A stretch of DNA of 11,134 nt from Clostridiaceae bacterium (GTDB lineage: Bacteria; Bacillota_A; Clostridia; Acetivibrionales; Acetivibrionaceae), in NCBI GenBank assembly GCA_012513545.1, contig JAAZCB010001278.1, positions 1 through 11,134 of the forward strand. Direction: 5' to 3'. The notes below the pieces were generated by a model that saw only the letters and a program-made list of their open reading frames with translations, was not told the origin of the DNA and made no database searches. Positions 1 to 8,442 of this stretch are shown piece by piece; positions within the stretch are counted from its first letter, which is position 1, and each line of letters opens with the position of its first letter. The position numbers and the translations under genes are program-made.

Positions 1-800
1 ATTCTAAGCATAGAACTATCAAAATCCCTTCCATGCAGCAAATCCTTCTTAAACTTCTCCCATCCTTGTCCATCAAGCTTATCTCCAATTTTGTCATGTA
101 AAACGCCATTTTCATCTGTAAACACACTTTCAGGATTTGTATACTTCTTCAATATATGTTCGGCACTTGCCATTAGAAATCCGGCAGTTCCACAGGCAGG
201 GTCACAAATAACATCATCAATCGAAGGGTCTATGAGCTCCACAATCATCTTTATGATATGCCTTGGTGTCCGGAACTGGCCGTTCATACCCGCTGTTGCA
301 ATTTTATTGAGCATATATTCATAAAGGTCACCTTTGGTGTCCGTATCGTCCATATTTATTCCATCGATAAGCTGAACTGCTTCATACAACAAGCTTGGCT
401 TCTGAATATGGTAAATTGCATCCTTCATAAAAGCTCCAAAACTTGTTCCCTCTCCTATTTGTTTTATAAACGGAAATACATTAACCACCATATTATCGTG
501 CATTTCCTTAGAGTTAAAATGCTTGAACAAAGACCATCTGCATTTGGTTTTATCTATCTTTAGACCATCTTTTTTGTCACCTTTTTTATCTTTTTCTTCT
601 TCATCATTTTCAAATATAGACTTGTGCTTTATCCCAATTCTTGCTGCCCTTTTCTCTGCTGCAGCGTCATTATCATCCAGCCTCTTTATAAAAAGCAAAT
701 ATGAAATCTGTTCAATAACTGTCAGAGGGTTTGAAATTCCTCCTGACCAGAAATTATCCCATAATGTATTAATCTTACTTATTAAATCACTACTAAGCAT
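1..800 (-). CDS. hsdM: Type I restriction-modification methyltransferase subunit HsdM (partial, 3' end outside window)
   Basis: This is the N-terminal 266 residues of the N6-adenine methyltransferase subunit of a type I R-M system. It would work with HsdS to methylate the recognition site and with HsdR to cut unmodified DNA. The frame is open without interruption from an ATG at 800 to the window edge. Residues 1-150 resemble the helical HsdM N-terminal domain, with a charged, lysine-rich insert at about 65-85. The stretch FRTPRHIIKMIVELI (177-191) leads into SAM-binding motif I, DPACGTAGFL (200-209). The catalytic NPPF/NPPY motif would lie further on and is not visible. The start overlaps the last 8 bp of hsdR, and a TGGAGGA ribosome binding site sits about 6 bases upstream inside hsdR, so the two genes are translated from one message. 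The identification is firm; completeness and activity cannot be judged. Confidence 0.95.
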   Translation of the reverse strand, partial: MLSSDLISKINTLWDNFWSGGISNPLTVIEQISYLLFIKRLDDNDAAAEKRAARIGIKHKSIFENDEEEKDKKGDKKDGLKIDKTKCRWSLFKHFNSKEMHDNMVVNVFPFIKQIGEGTSFGAFMKDAIYHIQKPSLLYEAVQLIDGINMDDTDTKGDLYEYMLNKIATAGMNGQFRTPRHIIKMIVELIDPSIDDVICDPACGTAGFLMASAEHILKKYTNPESVFTDENGVLHDKIGDKLDGQGWEKFKKDLLHGRDFDSSMLR

Positions 801-3800
801 GCATTTCCTCCAGTTCTACCTTATATGGTTTTATCAATTCAATTACTTCTTCCGAGATTTTACCCTTGAATAATCCATCAAATCCATCATGATTTATATT
901 TGTATACGGCGGTCCATACAGCGCGGCGAATGAAATCCCTTTATTCTTAATAATATCGTTCTTTATCATCTCAACGATTTTTATCTGGGTAGCCGATAAT
1001 TGTTTATTATGACCTCTTACAAAATCGTCAAATCTCTTATTTAGTTCATTTTCATCCACACCTACAAACATACGTAAAATGCCAACCAAATCATCTTTTT
1101 TTACATGGGTCTTTTCAGACAATTCTTCAATAGTAAATTCTATTTTCCCTGATTTAAATATTTCATAAACTGAGCTTATATCGCTCTCAGTAAGTATTTC
1201 TCCCTTACGGATTTTATGTATAACCAGCTGCATGTTCATTTCACTCTCAAGAGCTTTTCTTACCCTATCTGCATAAGGTTCCATATTGCTAGAACTTGTA
1301 CTGTAGGTTTCATAAACTTCTCTTACAATATATCCACCATCCTTTATATCAAGTCTTATATAAGAAGCAGCCGGATTTTCACTCCTGTACCTCATCAGTC
1401 CTCGAAGCCTAACTCTTGCCTCTTCAACATCCTCATATTTTGCCTGGTGCCAGATATTTTCATTTATAAGACTCTTCACATAATCCCTCAAACCGTTAAA
1501 ATGATTCAGGTTCAACCGTAACCTCGACAGCTCATAAATAGTATTGAGAATATGCTCAGCTAATCTCTTGTCAGCATTAATCTTATAAATCTGCATTTTG
1601 TACATCTGATTGTCAAACCAGATAGCAATCTTATCCCCTTCGCTGTCAATCCATTGCATAAGCGACGCAATTTCTTTTAAAAGTTTATCAAGAAGGTTTT
1701 GGTTTATAACAACCCAGTTCTGATCAAGCTTCAACCACTCCAGGGTTTTCCATTGTTTCCTCACTGCAACGGACTTCTCAGGCAATGCAGCTATATCTTC
1801 TCTAATAAGCTTTATCATATCGGCTTTTTTATCCGGATCATTTTTTTCGTTAAATATCCTTAGAAGTTCAATTCTTCTTTCGAACCTGATCTGAATGGAC
1901 GTCTTGGTTACAGCCGGAATAACACCATCCGGTTTTTCATCAAAAAACTCAAAGTTTTTCCAATGGTCAAACACTATAAACTGCTTCTTGTCCACACCTT
2001 TTCCGAATAAATCCTGGCACAGTCGTGTTCCCCGGCCTATCATCTGCAAAAACTTAACTTTTGAATATATAGGTTTGGCAAATACAAGATTTACAATCTC
2101 AGGAACATCCACACCGGTGTCCAGCATATCTACCGATATTGCAATTCTTGGCCTGTCTGCTTCTTTAAAACTGTTTAAGAGATCTTCCTTTTTCTCAATC
2201 TCCGAATGTATTATAGCTGCAAGTTTTCCATAATACTGTGGATACATTTCATCGAATAGTTCCATCAAAAGCTTTGCATGTCTTATGTTTTTAGCAAATA
2301 TAATGGACTTTCCAATTGTTTCACCGACTTTAATACCGTTGTTCATCAAGTTATCCAGAATAAACCTATTTGTGTCCTCATTGGTTACAAACTCCTCCAA
2401 TTGCTCTCTGTCGAAATCAATCTGGTTTTCGTCAAATCCACCCTCTTCCAACAGTTTACGCTGCTCTTCAGATAAGTTGGACCATTTTATACCCCTTCTT
2501 AAAAAATCAGTAGTTGCATCAATTTTCTTAGGTCTTAAAAGGTAGGGAGGCACATGGTCACAAGCCTCATCAAAAGAATAGTAAAAAGTAGGATCCCCAT
2601 CCGCACATTTAAACAAATTGAAGGTATTCCTGTTTATAAAATTAACCGGTGTTGCAGTTAATCCTATAATATATGCATCAAAATATTCTACTATATCCCT
2701 GTAAGTATTATAAATACTCCTATGGGATTCATCGCATATTACCAGATCAAAAAAACCGACACTGAACTTATCATAATGATTGATCATTGTCTGATAAGTT
2801 GAAAAGTATAGATTTACTTCTCTTACGTCACTGCTTGCCGATGTAATTCTTGTCGATGGCACTTCAGGCATAAAAACCTTAAAACTGTTTTTTTGTTCCT
2901 TTGCCTGTCTGACCAACTCATCCCTATCAGCAAGAAAAAGAACATGTTTTACCCAATTGGCCTGCATCATACCTTTTGTTAATGATATTACGGTTCTGGT
3001 TTTACCGGTTCCTGTTGCCATAACCATAAGGGCATTTCTCATGCCTCTCTCAAACTTTTCAAACACTCTTTTAATTCCTTCAATCTGGTAAGCACGTCCT
3101 GCAATATTTACATCCAATTCAACACTTGAAAGTGATTTTTTGTTTTCATGCTGAAAAAACAGATATTCCAGATCATCCAGGGTATAAAATCCCCATATCT
3201 GCCTTGGCTCGCTATATTTATCATCCCACATGTATATTTCATGGCCATTGGTATAATATATAACAGGTCTTATACCGTAGATCTGTTCTACACCATCGGC
3301 ATATATCTTCGCCTGGTGTTTGCCAACAACAGCATCTCTTGAAGTTTTCTTTGCTTCAATCACAGCAACAGGTTTCCCCTTTTTATCAAAAAGGACATAG
3401 TCAGCTTTTCCCTTTCCAGATTTCGTTGTAGGGTCCGGCACAACATATTCAACCTTTACAAATTCGGTATTTCCTACATTCCAGCCCGCATCTTTAAGCA
3501 TAAAATCAATAAGCTTTTTTCTTGTCTCATCCTCAGTCATTCCAAGTTCATTTGTTATTATTTCAAGCTCCTTTTCTACTTTTTCAGGAGCTTTTTGGGA
3601 TGACTGCAATTGTTCTTTTAATAGAGAAATCTCTTTTTCATGAGACTTTTTAAGCTCTTCAACTTCTTTTTTATAGGTGTCGATATCAACAACGGTTTTT
3701 GCTGAGCTTTTCTTTTCAGACTTTTTAGGCCAGATAAACTCTTTAGGAATAGACGTTCTGTCTGCCGTCACCTTTACATAAAGCCAGCACGACAGTTTAT

Positions 3801-4131
3801 ATATGCTCTTAAGGCACTCTGAAGCATCTTTAATATCATTATAATTTGAATGAGCTGCCTTATTTCCAATTTTTCTTACCAAATGGAACAAGTCTACAAC
3901 AGCCGGCTTTACAACATTTGCTTGAGACAGGATCTTTATTTTCTCAACTTGAGTTGATTCAACCGGCACAGGAAGTTTTAATGCAACAAAAACAAAATCT
4001 ATTAACTCTTCAGAGAATAGACGCATTTTAAACAGTGAAGAATTTGTATCTCTATATAAATATTTTTCTGCAAAATGGCCATTTTTAGCCAAATTAGGCC
4101 ATTTGTCTTTTAAGAAAGCAAAATTAGACAT
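793..4131 (-). CDS. hsdR: Type I restriction endonuclease subunit HsdR (EcoEI-like R subunit)
   Basis: This is the 1112-residue DNA-translocating and cutting subunit of a type I R-M system. Visible parts in order are: a DUF4145-like N-terminal domain (about 1-125); a lysine/glutamate-rich coiled coil (about 150-195); the HSDR_N nuclease domain with a PD-(D/E)XK signature at D244 and E259-A-K261; a superfamily 2 helicase motor with Walker A ATGTGKT (372-378), DESH (467-470), LTATP (491-495), motif V around VDMLDTGVDVP and motif VI QMIGRGTR (696-703); and a long C-terminal HsdM-interaction region of the EcoEI_R_C type. All key motor and nuclease residues appear intact. The ATG at 4131 is preferred because GAGGG precedes it by about 8 bases and the protein then starts MSNFAFLKDKWP. 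The frame is open upstream to 4314, but that extension runs through direct repeats and has no ribosome binding site. hsdM follows with an 8-bp overlap; no hsdS is in the window. Confidence 0.97.
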   Translation of the reverse strand: MSNFAFLKDKWPNLAKNGHFAEKYLYRDTNSSLFKMRLFSEELIDFVFVALKLPVPVESTQVEKIKILSQANVVKPAVVDLFHLVRKIGNKAAHSNYNDIKDASECLKSIYKLSCWLYVKVTADRTSIPKEFIWPKKSEKKSSAKTVVDIDTYKKEVEELKKSHEKEISLLKEQLQSSQKAPEKVEKELEIITNELGMTEDETRKKLIDFMLKDAGWNVGNTEFVKVEYVVPDPTTKSGKGKADYVLFDKKGKPVAVIEAKKTSRDAVVGKHQAKIYADGVEQIYGIRPVIYYTNGHEIYMWDDKYSEPRQIWGFYTLDDLEYLFFQHENKKSLSSVELDVNIAGRAYQIEGIKRVFEKFERGMRNALMVMATGTGKTRTVISLTKGMMQANWVKHVLFLADRDELVRQAKEQKNSFKVFMPEVPSTRITSASSDVREVNLYFSTYQTMINHYDKFSVGFFDLVICDESHRSIYNTYRDIVEYFDAYIIGLTATPVNFINRNTFNLFKCADGDPTFYYSFDEACDHVPPYLLRPKKIDATTDFLRRGIKWSNLSEEQRKLLEEGGFDENQIDFDREQLEEFVTNEDTNRFILDNLMNNGIKVGETIGKSIIFAKNIRHAKLLMELFDEMYPQYYGKLAAIIHSEIEKKEDLLNSFKEADRPRIAISVDMLDTGVDVPEIVNLVFAKPIYSKVKFLQMIGRGTRLCQDLFGKGVDKKQFIVFDHWKNFEFFDEKPDGVIPAVTKTSIQIRFERRIELLRIFNEKNDPDKKADMIKLIREDIAALPEKSVAVRKQWKTLEWLKLDQNWVVINQNLLDKLLKEIASLMQWIDSEGDKIAIWFDNQMYKMQIYKINADKRLAEHILNTIYELSRLRLNLNHFNGLRDYVKSLINENIWHQAKYEDVEEARVRLRGLMRYRSENPAASYIRLDIKDGGYIVREVYETYSTSSSNMEPYADRVRKALESEMNMQLVIHKIRKGEILTESDISSVYEIFKSGKIEFTIEELSEKTHVKKDDLVGILRMFVGVDENELNKRFDDFVRGHNKQLSATQIKIVEMIKNDIIKNKGISFAALYGPPYTNINHDGFDGLFKGKISEEVIELIKPYKVELEEMHA

Positions 4132-4165
4132 CTCTAGTCCCTCTGTTTTTATGTACGTCAGTAAT

Positions 4166-4194
4166 ATTATATATAAATTGTAGAAAATAATAAA
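4166..4194 (-). promoter_or_regulatory. Candidate promoter of hsdR
   Basis: A perfect TATAAT (minus strand, 4171 to 4166) lies about 35 bases upstream of the hsdR start. A weak -35 candidate, TTTATT (4194 to 4189), is 17 bases away. The surrounding DNA is very AT-rich, so chance matches are common. The three TGTAAACA repeats begin directly upstream of the -35 position, which fits a regulated promoter. Confidence 0.4.
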
Positions 4195-4200
4195 TAATTG

Positions 4201-4236
4201 ATGTAAACATTTTTGTAAACAATTCTGTAAACATTG
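4201..4236. repeat. Three tandem 12-bp direct repeats with core TGTAAACA, upstream of hsdR
   Basis: The eight-base core TGTAAACA occurs at 4202-4209, 4214-4221 and 4226-4233, exactly 12 bases apart, so the 36 bp form three imperfect 12-bp units. On the coding strand of hsdR this reads TGTTTACA three times. The repeats lie just upstream of the candidate hsdR -35 box. Such a small phased array looks like an operator or iteron for an oligomeric DNA-binding protein. No regulator gene is recognised in the window, so the ligand is unknown. Confidence 0.75.
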
Positions 4237-4383
4237 GATATATTCTTTATTAAAATCAATTGACCGGATTGTAGGATATACAATATTCATAATTCTTGTT
4301 AAACTTTTTGGCAATCAAAAATTTACTCATATAATAAGTTGTCTTGTATCCTTTTCCAACTATAATGTGTTTAAATATCTTTT

Positions 4384-5496
4384 CTATCTGCTACTTGCAA
4401 CCTTTTTAAGCGGCTCTCTAATCGCCTTCTCAATTTTAACCATAGCCTGACATAAAAAATCTTTTATTTTATCCCAATCATTGCGATTTGTAATGTCTAC
4501 ATTATAAAGCCTGTCAGTGATTCGTGCTGATTTTTTATCGTCCAGTCTTTCCCATATTAGCTTTGCTTCATATGTAGCTTCAATAGAATCTTTCTCTAAA
4601 TACAGTTTATCAAATATTTTCTTGTTTTCTTCTTTCGATCCTTTATTTATAAGTAATTCTACACCGGCATAACTTTTAGTTACTACAAAACTGAATGCAG
4701 AACCACTTACACCCGAACCACTGGATAACCAATGATCAACTCCAGGACTTACATTTTTATATTGCTGAGATACTGTATTAAACCTATTAAGTAATTCTGT
4801 CCAAAATTCTTTTCTAAGTTCAAAAATTCCTTGATTGGTTTCTTTAACTTCCATCTCTTCCCTTGTTTTATCAGCCATTTTAATCATATACTCTTCTGCT
4901 TCTTTTACAGGTATTATCTGCTCCATATCAAGCAATACTTGTTTATCATACTCATACGGTGTAACTTTAAAACATTGAACTCTAATTCCGTGATTAAGCA
5001 TCCACATTACTGTTGATGTTACCTCTTTACGGAATTTGCCTGCAACAAGTATCATGCGTTGGTCATTTTCATTTAATGATATTTCAGAAAATGGCTTGCC
5101 ATTAAAAAAATCTACAATATTTTCTTCTGCTGTTTCACCCGGTAAATATTTTTCCAAATATACCTGATATATCTCTTTAATCTGTTGTTTCGTTAGTGTA
5201 GAACAGTACGATACATATTTTAACGCTTGCCAGGTTACATCCTTGCCAGTATCATCAAGCTTATTTTCAATTATTACAAGTGAACCGGTCTTATCAATAG
5301 CAAGCAAATCAAGTCTTTCGTTAGTATCATTAAAACCATCAAACTCCTTTTGTATAATAAGAAGCTCTTCTCCCAAACATTCCGGATATTTTGCAATCCA
5401 CTCCTGGAGGTGCTCACGTTCTCTAAATCCAAAGTCATGAAAGGTTTTACTCTCTATTTTTATTATTCTATTTGCTTCCTTGTCCAATATAAACAT
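4384..5496 (-). CDS. NucS-like PD-(D/E)XK nuclease domain protein with DUF4268-like C-terminus
   Basis: This 370-residue protein has a two-part layout. Residues about 25-130 look like an endonuclease NucS/DUF91-type PD-(D/E)XK domain: a HLQEWIAKYPECLGEEL helix, then RLDLLAID with D63, the strand LVIIENK with the E77-x-K79 pair, and Q90-x3-Y94 (QALKY), a late motif of RecB-like nucleases. Residues about 205-365, starting around LRKEFWTELLNRFN, resemble DUF4268. The middle segment (about 130-200) is not recognised. No signal peptide or membrane segment is seen, so it should be cytoplasmic. The ATG at 5496 is supported by AAGGAGAG about 9 bases upstream. It lies between the relaxase gene and hsdR on the same strand, with gaps of 127 and 252 bp. 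Proteins of this layout are often found near restriction systems; a role as an accessory or independent defence nuclease is inference. The fold assignment is from motifs only. Confidence 0.8.
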   Translation of the reverse strand: MFILDKEANRIIKIESKTFHDFGFREREHLQEWIAKYPECLGEELLIIQKEFDGFNDTNERLDLLAIDKTGSLVIIENKLDDTGKDVTWQALKYVSYCSTLTKQQIKEIYQVYLEKYLPGETAEENIVDFFNGKPFSEISLNENDQRMILVAGKFRKEVTSTVMWMLNHGIRVQCFKVTPYEYDKQVLLDMEQIIPVKEAEEYMIKMADKTREEMEVKETNQGIFELRKEFWTELLNRFNTVSQQYKNVSPGVDHWLSSGSGVSGSAFSFVVTKSYAGVELLINKGSKEENKKIFDKLYLEKDSIEATYEAKLIWERLDDKKSARITDRLYNVDITNRNDWDKIKDFLCQAMVKIEKAIREPLKKVASSR

Positions 5497-5623
5497 TATT
5501 ATTCACTCTCCTTTTTAGAGTCAGTATCGTAGCTGTCTCCCCCAGTATCTGAATTGCATCAAATTCACATCGAAGCAAAAACACTTAAACCTTAAATATT
5601 TATAACCCACAATCGAAAGAGCT

Positions 5624-7057
5624 TTAAATATTATATCTTTGTTCTCTAAGCTGTTGAATTTTCAATGTTTTAAAAGTATCTGCATTTAAAAAATGATCCA
5701 CTTTCTTTCTAGCAACTCTGATATCTTTTATTCGATTTTCAATAGCATGAAGTCCCTTTTTTAACTCCTGAGCTTTATTGATAAACTCATTAGCCTTACA
5801 AATAACTTTGTCAAAAGGAGTTGCAATATCTATATTCATTTCAGACAGCTTTTTTGCTGCATATTCATAAGAAAGAATATCTCCTTCATGCTTACTGTAA
5901 AAACCTTTTTTATTGAATGGATTACATTTTTCATATCGATAATAAACGTCTTTATTCCTGCTTGTAGTAGCTAAATACTTCGCAATCTCCCTATACTCTG
6001 AAACTTTATCATCAAGCCTTTTAATATCCACCTTTATCCTGGATATCCGACTTCGTAATTCTTCTATTCTTGATTCAAAATCACTTTTTTTATTTATACT
6101 TTCCTGTCTTAACAATAAAAGAGTATTTGCCAGTTCCTTAACATCTTTTATATGCTGCTTTCTGACATTTATCATTACTCTGTTCTCTAAAGTTATAGGA
6201 ACTTTTTTTACCCTTGTTACATCTCCAATGAGCTTATTTTTCATTTTTTTAGTAGTAATACATTTATCTTCAGGCATAGATCTTTCAGCTATGCGCTTGA
6301 TAATACTTTGCTCAGTATACATATCCCCAAGAGTTTTTGCCCTGGTAAACCTTTCTTGTCCATTTGCTCTGAATGCAATATGCTTTCCTTCCTTGATTTC
6401 ATAACCCAAATTCTGCATATTATTCTTAAACTGATCAAAATCAGGAGAGCACTCAATACACTTATCTATATTTCTTTTTAATTTCGATTTCCAGCTTTCA
6501 CCCTTTTTATCTTCCTGCCACTCCTTATAATGCTGACCTCTTTCTGTCTTAGGTGTAACTACAGAAAGACTGTATTGTTCACATAATTTATCACTTATCT
6601 TCCTTAACGCATAAGTAGATTTATAAAAATTATTAAATTTTCGTGTACAATCAATTGTTGTAGAATTAAAAATAATATGATTGTGAATATGTTTCTTGTC
6701 TACATGTGTAGCTATAACATATTCATGATTACCCTTGGTAAACTGGTCTGCAAGTTTTTTGCCAATCTCATGAGCTTTCTCAGGTGTAATATTATCATCC
6801 GGACTAAATGCCTGCCGTATATGATAAGCTAAAACATCATCCTGCTTTTTTGTTTCATTACCTTTAAACTCATTATATAAAATCTTGGATGCCGTAAAAT
6901 CCAAATAAGCCGTCTCAGGAGTACAATTATACGAATACACCAAATATTTATTATTAGTCTTTTTATTATTCTCAATATATTCCGTCCTATCCTTTAAGAT
7001 ATGGCTGATAGATTTTGTACCCGCTGATTTAATCCTTAAAAGTGTTGTTGTTGCCAT
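5624..7057 (-). CDS. mobA: Relaxase / mobilisation nuclease (MobA/VirD2-like, MOBP-type)
   Basis: This 477-residue relaxase would nick oriT, attach covalently to the 5' end through a tyrosine and pilot the strand into a recipient. The N-terminal relaxase domain spans about residues 1-165. It carries the metal-binding histidine motif HVDKKHIHNHIIFN (118-131; H118, H123, H125, H127), and Y27 in a RTEYIEN context is the likely nucleophile. The segment YHIRQAFSPDDNITPEKAHEIG (78-99) is typical of the family. Residues about 290-370 and the C-terminus are charged and probably coiled coil; no primase or helicase domain is seen. The length is normal for Firmicute mobilisation relaxases. It starts 15 bp after the mobC stop, with an AAGGGG box upstream of the ATG at 7057, and is almost certainly cotranscribed with mobC. 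No coupling protein or type IV secretion gene is visible, so the element would be mobilised in trans. Confidence 0.93.
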   Translation of the reverse strand: MATTTLLRIKSAGTKSISHILKDRTEYIENNKKTNNKYLVYSYNCTPETAYLDFTASKILYNEFKGNETKKQDDVLAYHIRQAFSPDDNITPEKAHEIGKKLADQFTKGNHEYVIATHVDKKHIHNHIIFNSTTIDCTRKFNNFYKSTYALRKISDKLCEQYSLSVVTPKTERGQHYKEWQEDKKGESWKSKLKRNIDKCIECSPDFDQFKNNMQNLGYEIKEGKHIAFRANGQERFTRAKTLGDMYTEQSIIKRIAERSMPEDKCITTKKMKNKLIGDVTRVKKVPITLENRVMINVRKQHIKDVKELANTLLLLRQESINKKSDFESRIEELRSRISRIKVDIKRLDDKVSEYREIAKYLATTSRNKDVYYRYEKCNPFNKKGFYSKHEGDILSYEYAAKKLSEMNIDIATPFDKVICKANEFINKAQELKKGLHAIENRIKDIRVARKKVDHFLNADTFKTLKIQQLREQRYNI

Positions 7058-7072
7058 ACCTGTTCAACCCCT

Positions 7073-7414
7073 TTATCTGAGCTCGCTAATAAATAGTGAT
7101 AATGTTTCTTTCTGTTTTTGGTTTATTGACTGTAGCATATTTTTTATATTTTTAATATCCTCACTGCATATATTCTGCATCTCATTCAACTGTTTTGTAA
7201 TTTGATTAATGTTTATACCGATTTTATTTATCTCATAAGACAGCTCTTTTAAAATTTTAAAATCTGTTTTTATTATCATTCCATCAAGAATCATTTTCCG
7301 CACATATGCGCTTTTGTTTCTTGTACCGGCTCTCTCAATTTTCTTTAATAGAAGTTCATTTTCCTCTTCAGACAAGAAAACTTTAAGTTCAATATCCCTT
7401 GATCTGTTCGCCAT
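7073..7414 (-). CDS. mobC: MobC-type relaxosome accessory protein
   Basis: This 113-residue protein matches the plasmid mobilisation MobC family, which binds oriT and helps the relaxase reach single-stranded DNA. The N-terminal part (about 7-50) has a ribbon-helix-helix pattern: a beta strand RDIELKVFL, a helix SEEENELLLKKIERAG, then NKSAYVRKMILDG. The hallmark GININQITKQLN lies at 66-77. The C-terminal helix is charged. I chose the ATG at 7414 because GGAG precedes it by 9 bases; a TTG five codons upstream, at 7429, has no proper ribosome binding site and overlaps the GGAG itself. It is the first gene of a mobC-mobA pair and sits directly downstream of the candidate oriT, the usual arrangement for this class. 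Confidence 0.9.
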   Translation of the reverse strand: MANRSRDIELKVFLSEEENELLLKKIERAGTRNKSAYVRKMILDGMIIKTDFKILKELSYEINKIGININQITKQLNEMQNICSEDIKNIKNMLQSINQKQKETLSLFISELR

Positions 7415-7455
7415 AATGATCAACTCCAATATTTGCTTTTATGGTTTTCAGGGGA

Positions 7456-7538
7456 TTGGGGGCTACCCCAAAAGTTAAAAATAACAAAAACGGCTACAGC
7501 TGTTTTGTAATTTTTGTGGAAGTGTGGGAACACTTCCA
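7456..7538. other. oriT: Candidate origin of transfer (oriT) with two hairpins
   Basis: The non-coding stretch just upstream of mobC holds two perfect inverted repeats. TTGGGG (7456-7461) pairs with CCCCAA (7466-7471) over a 4-base loop. TGGAAGTG (7517-7524) pairs with CACTTCCA (7531-7538) over a 6-base loop and is followed by TTGCTTGC. Relaxases of this class usually act on an oriT next to their own genes, marked by an inverted repeat close to the nick site. The position and structure fit; the exact nick position cannot be read from the sequence, although the GCTTGC beside the second hairpin is a reasonable place to look. Confidence 0.65.
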
Positions 7539-7566
7539 TTGCTTGCTAATCTTAAATCTTTCTATT

Positions 7567-7596
7567 ATTATACTACTTTGATTTGCCAAAATACAA
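7567..7596 (-). promoter_or_regulatory. Candidate promoter of the mobC-mobA operon
   Basis: On the minus strand TTGTAT (7596 to 7591) and a perfect TATAAT (7572 to 7567) are separated by 18 bases. Transcription from here would run through the candidate oriT hairpins and then into mobC and mobA, so relaxosome binding at oriT could influence expression of the operon. The match is moderate and the region is AT-rich. Confidence 0.45.
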
Positions 7597-7644
7597 TAGA
7601 CAATTAACTAGTGAAACTTCAAATGATACACTTGAGAGCTTCAA

Positions 7645-8310
7645 TTAATAGACATTTTCTAAAAATGTTCCTTTACCCAATTCTTGTGCCTTCTTAAAAT
7701 GATATTTGCTGTTTTCCATATCGTTTTCTTTTTCAGCAATCAAACCTAAATAATAATGATTCATTGCATTATGTAATTTGTATTTTTGTTCTGATAATAA
7801 TCCCTTAAAAATTATTTTACTTTCTGCAATTTCTCCTTGATAAAATTTAATAGCTCCTCTTAATTTCTGTAATGATTCCTTGAAAAACTTGTATTTTCTA
7901 TTTTGCTCAAAACTATCAAAAAGGTCCTTATTAATTTTATACATATTGATTGCATCGTCAACTCTCCCAAGTAGAGTTAGTATTAATATGTAATTTGAAT
8001 AGTACTGAACCTTCCAAATTTCGTTTTTAAATCTGTCCCCAATTGAATTCAGTATATCTAAAGCATCCTGAAAGCTTCCTTTATATATCAAACCAGTAAC
8101 TTTATTTGATAAAAGCATTCTTTTTATTTCTTTACGCTTAACCTTTCTTAAATATTTTTCGATTTCTGTCATATATAAATTTAGATTACCATCCCTTATT
8201 AAATACAAATTAAGATTGCGATATTTTATCTTTCTTAAGTTATAAAGAATGTAATAAAATACTATTGAAAGTATTAGTAATACAAATAAAAATTTAATGT
8301 TTACATTCAT
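7645..8310 (-). CDS. Membrane-anchored TPR-like protein of unknown function
   Basis: I do not recognise a specific family for this 221-residue protein. Residues about 6-24 (IKFLFVLLILSIVFYYILY) form one hydrophobic segment followed by the basic stretch RKIKYR, which suggests an N-terminal membrane anchor with the rest in the cytoplasm. The remainder is helical with TPR-like units: GSFQDALDILNSIGDR, GRVDDAINMYKIN, GEIAESKIIFKGLL, and most clearly NHYYLGLIAEKENDMENSKYHFKKAQELG near the C-terminus. The ATG at 8310 is supported by GGAAGGA about 8 bases upstream. It stands alone between the recombinase gene and oriT with its own AT-rich upstream region, and its base composition looks even richer in AT than the restriction genes. 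A scaffold or surface-related role during transfer is possible but is only inference. Confidence 0.7.
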   Translation of the reverse strand: MNVNIKFLFVLLILSIVFYYILYNLRKIKYRNLNLYLIRDGNLNLYMTEIEKYLRKVKRKEIKRMLLSNKVTGLIYKGSFQDALDILNSIGDRFKNEIWKVQYYSNYILILTLLGRVDDAINMYKINKDLFDSFEQNRKYKFFKESLQKLRGAIKFYQGEIAESKIIFKGLLSEQKYKLHNAMNHYYLGLIAEKENDMENSKYHFKKAQELGKGTFLENVY

Positions 8311-8343
8311 AATTTCATCCTTCCCGATTTAACTCAATTTTTC

Positions 8344-8349
8344 ATTATA
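8344..8349 (-). promoter_or_regulatory. Candidate -10 box of the TPR-protein gene
   Basis: A perfect TATAAT on the minus strand lies 34 bases upstream of the ATG at 8310, within a run reading TATATTATATAAT. No convincing -35 box is seen at the right distance, so this is only suggestive. Confidence 0.3.
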
Positions 8350-8442
8350 TAATATACCTAAAGTAATAGAACATTTTTGTTTTTTTGTTCCAGGGTTTTA
8401 TTCTTCTATTTTCAAAAGTTTTATTACCTTAGTGGGAGTTGA

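Noticed and set aside
91..873. Plus-strand open frames opposite hsdM and the end of hsdR
   Set aside because: They are antisense to a clearly conserved methyltransferase/endonuclease region, lack ribosome binding sites and show no recognisable motif.
4132..4314. N-terminal extension of hsdR by 61 codons to an upstream start
   Set aside because: The extension has no ribosome binding site, covers the candidate promoter and translates the TGTAAACA repeats into a repeated low-complexity stretch. The ATG at 4131 has a GAGGG box and a sensible HsdR start.
8369..8391. GAACA...TGTTC inverted repeat upstream of the TPR-protein gene
   Set aside because: The stem is only five bases with a long T-rich loop, which is expected by chance in this AT-rich DNA.
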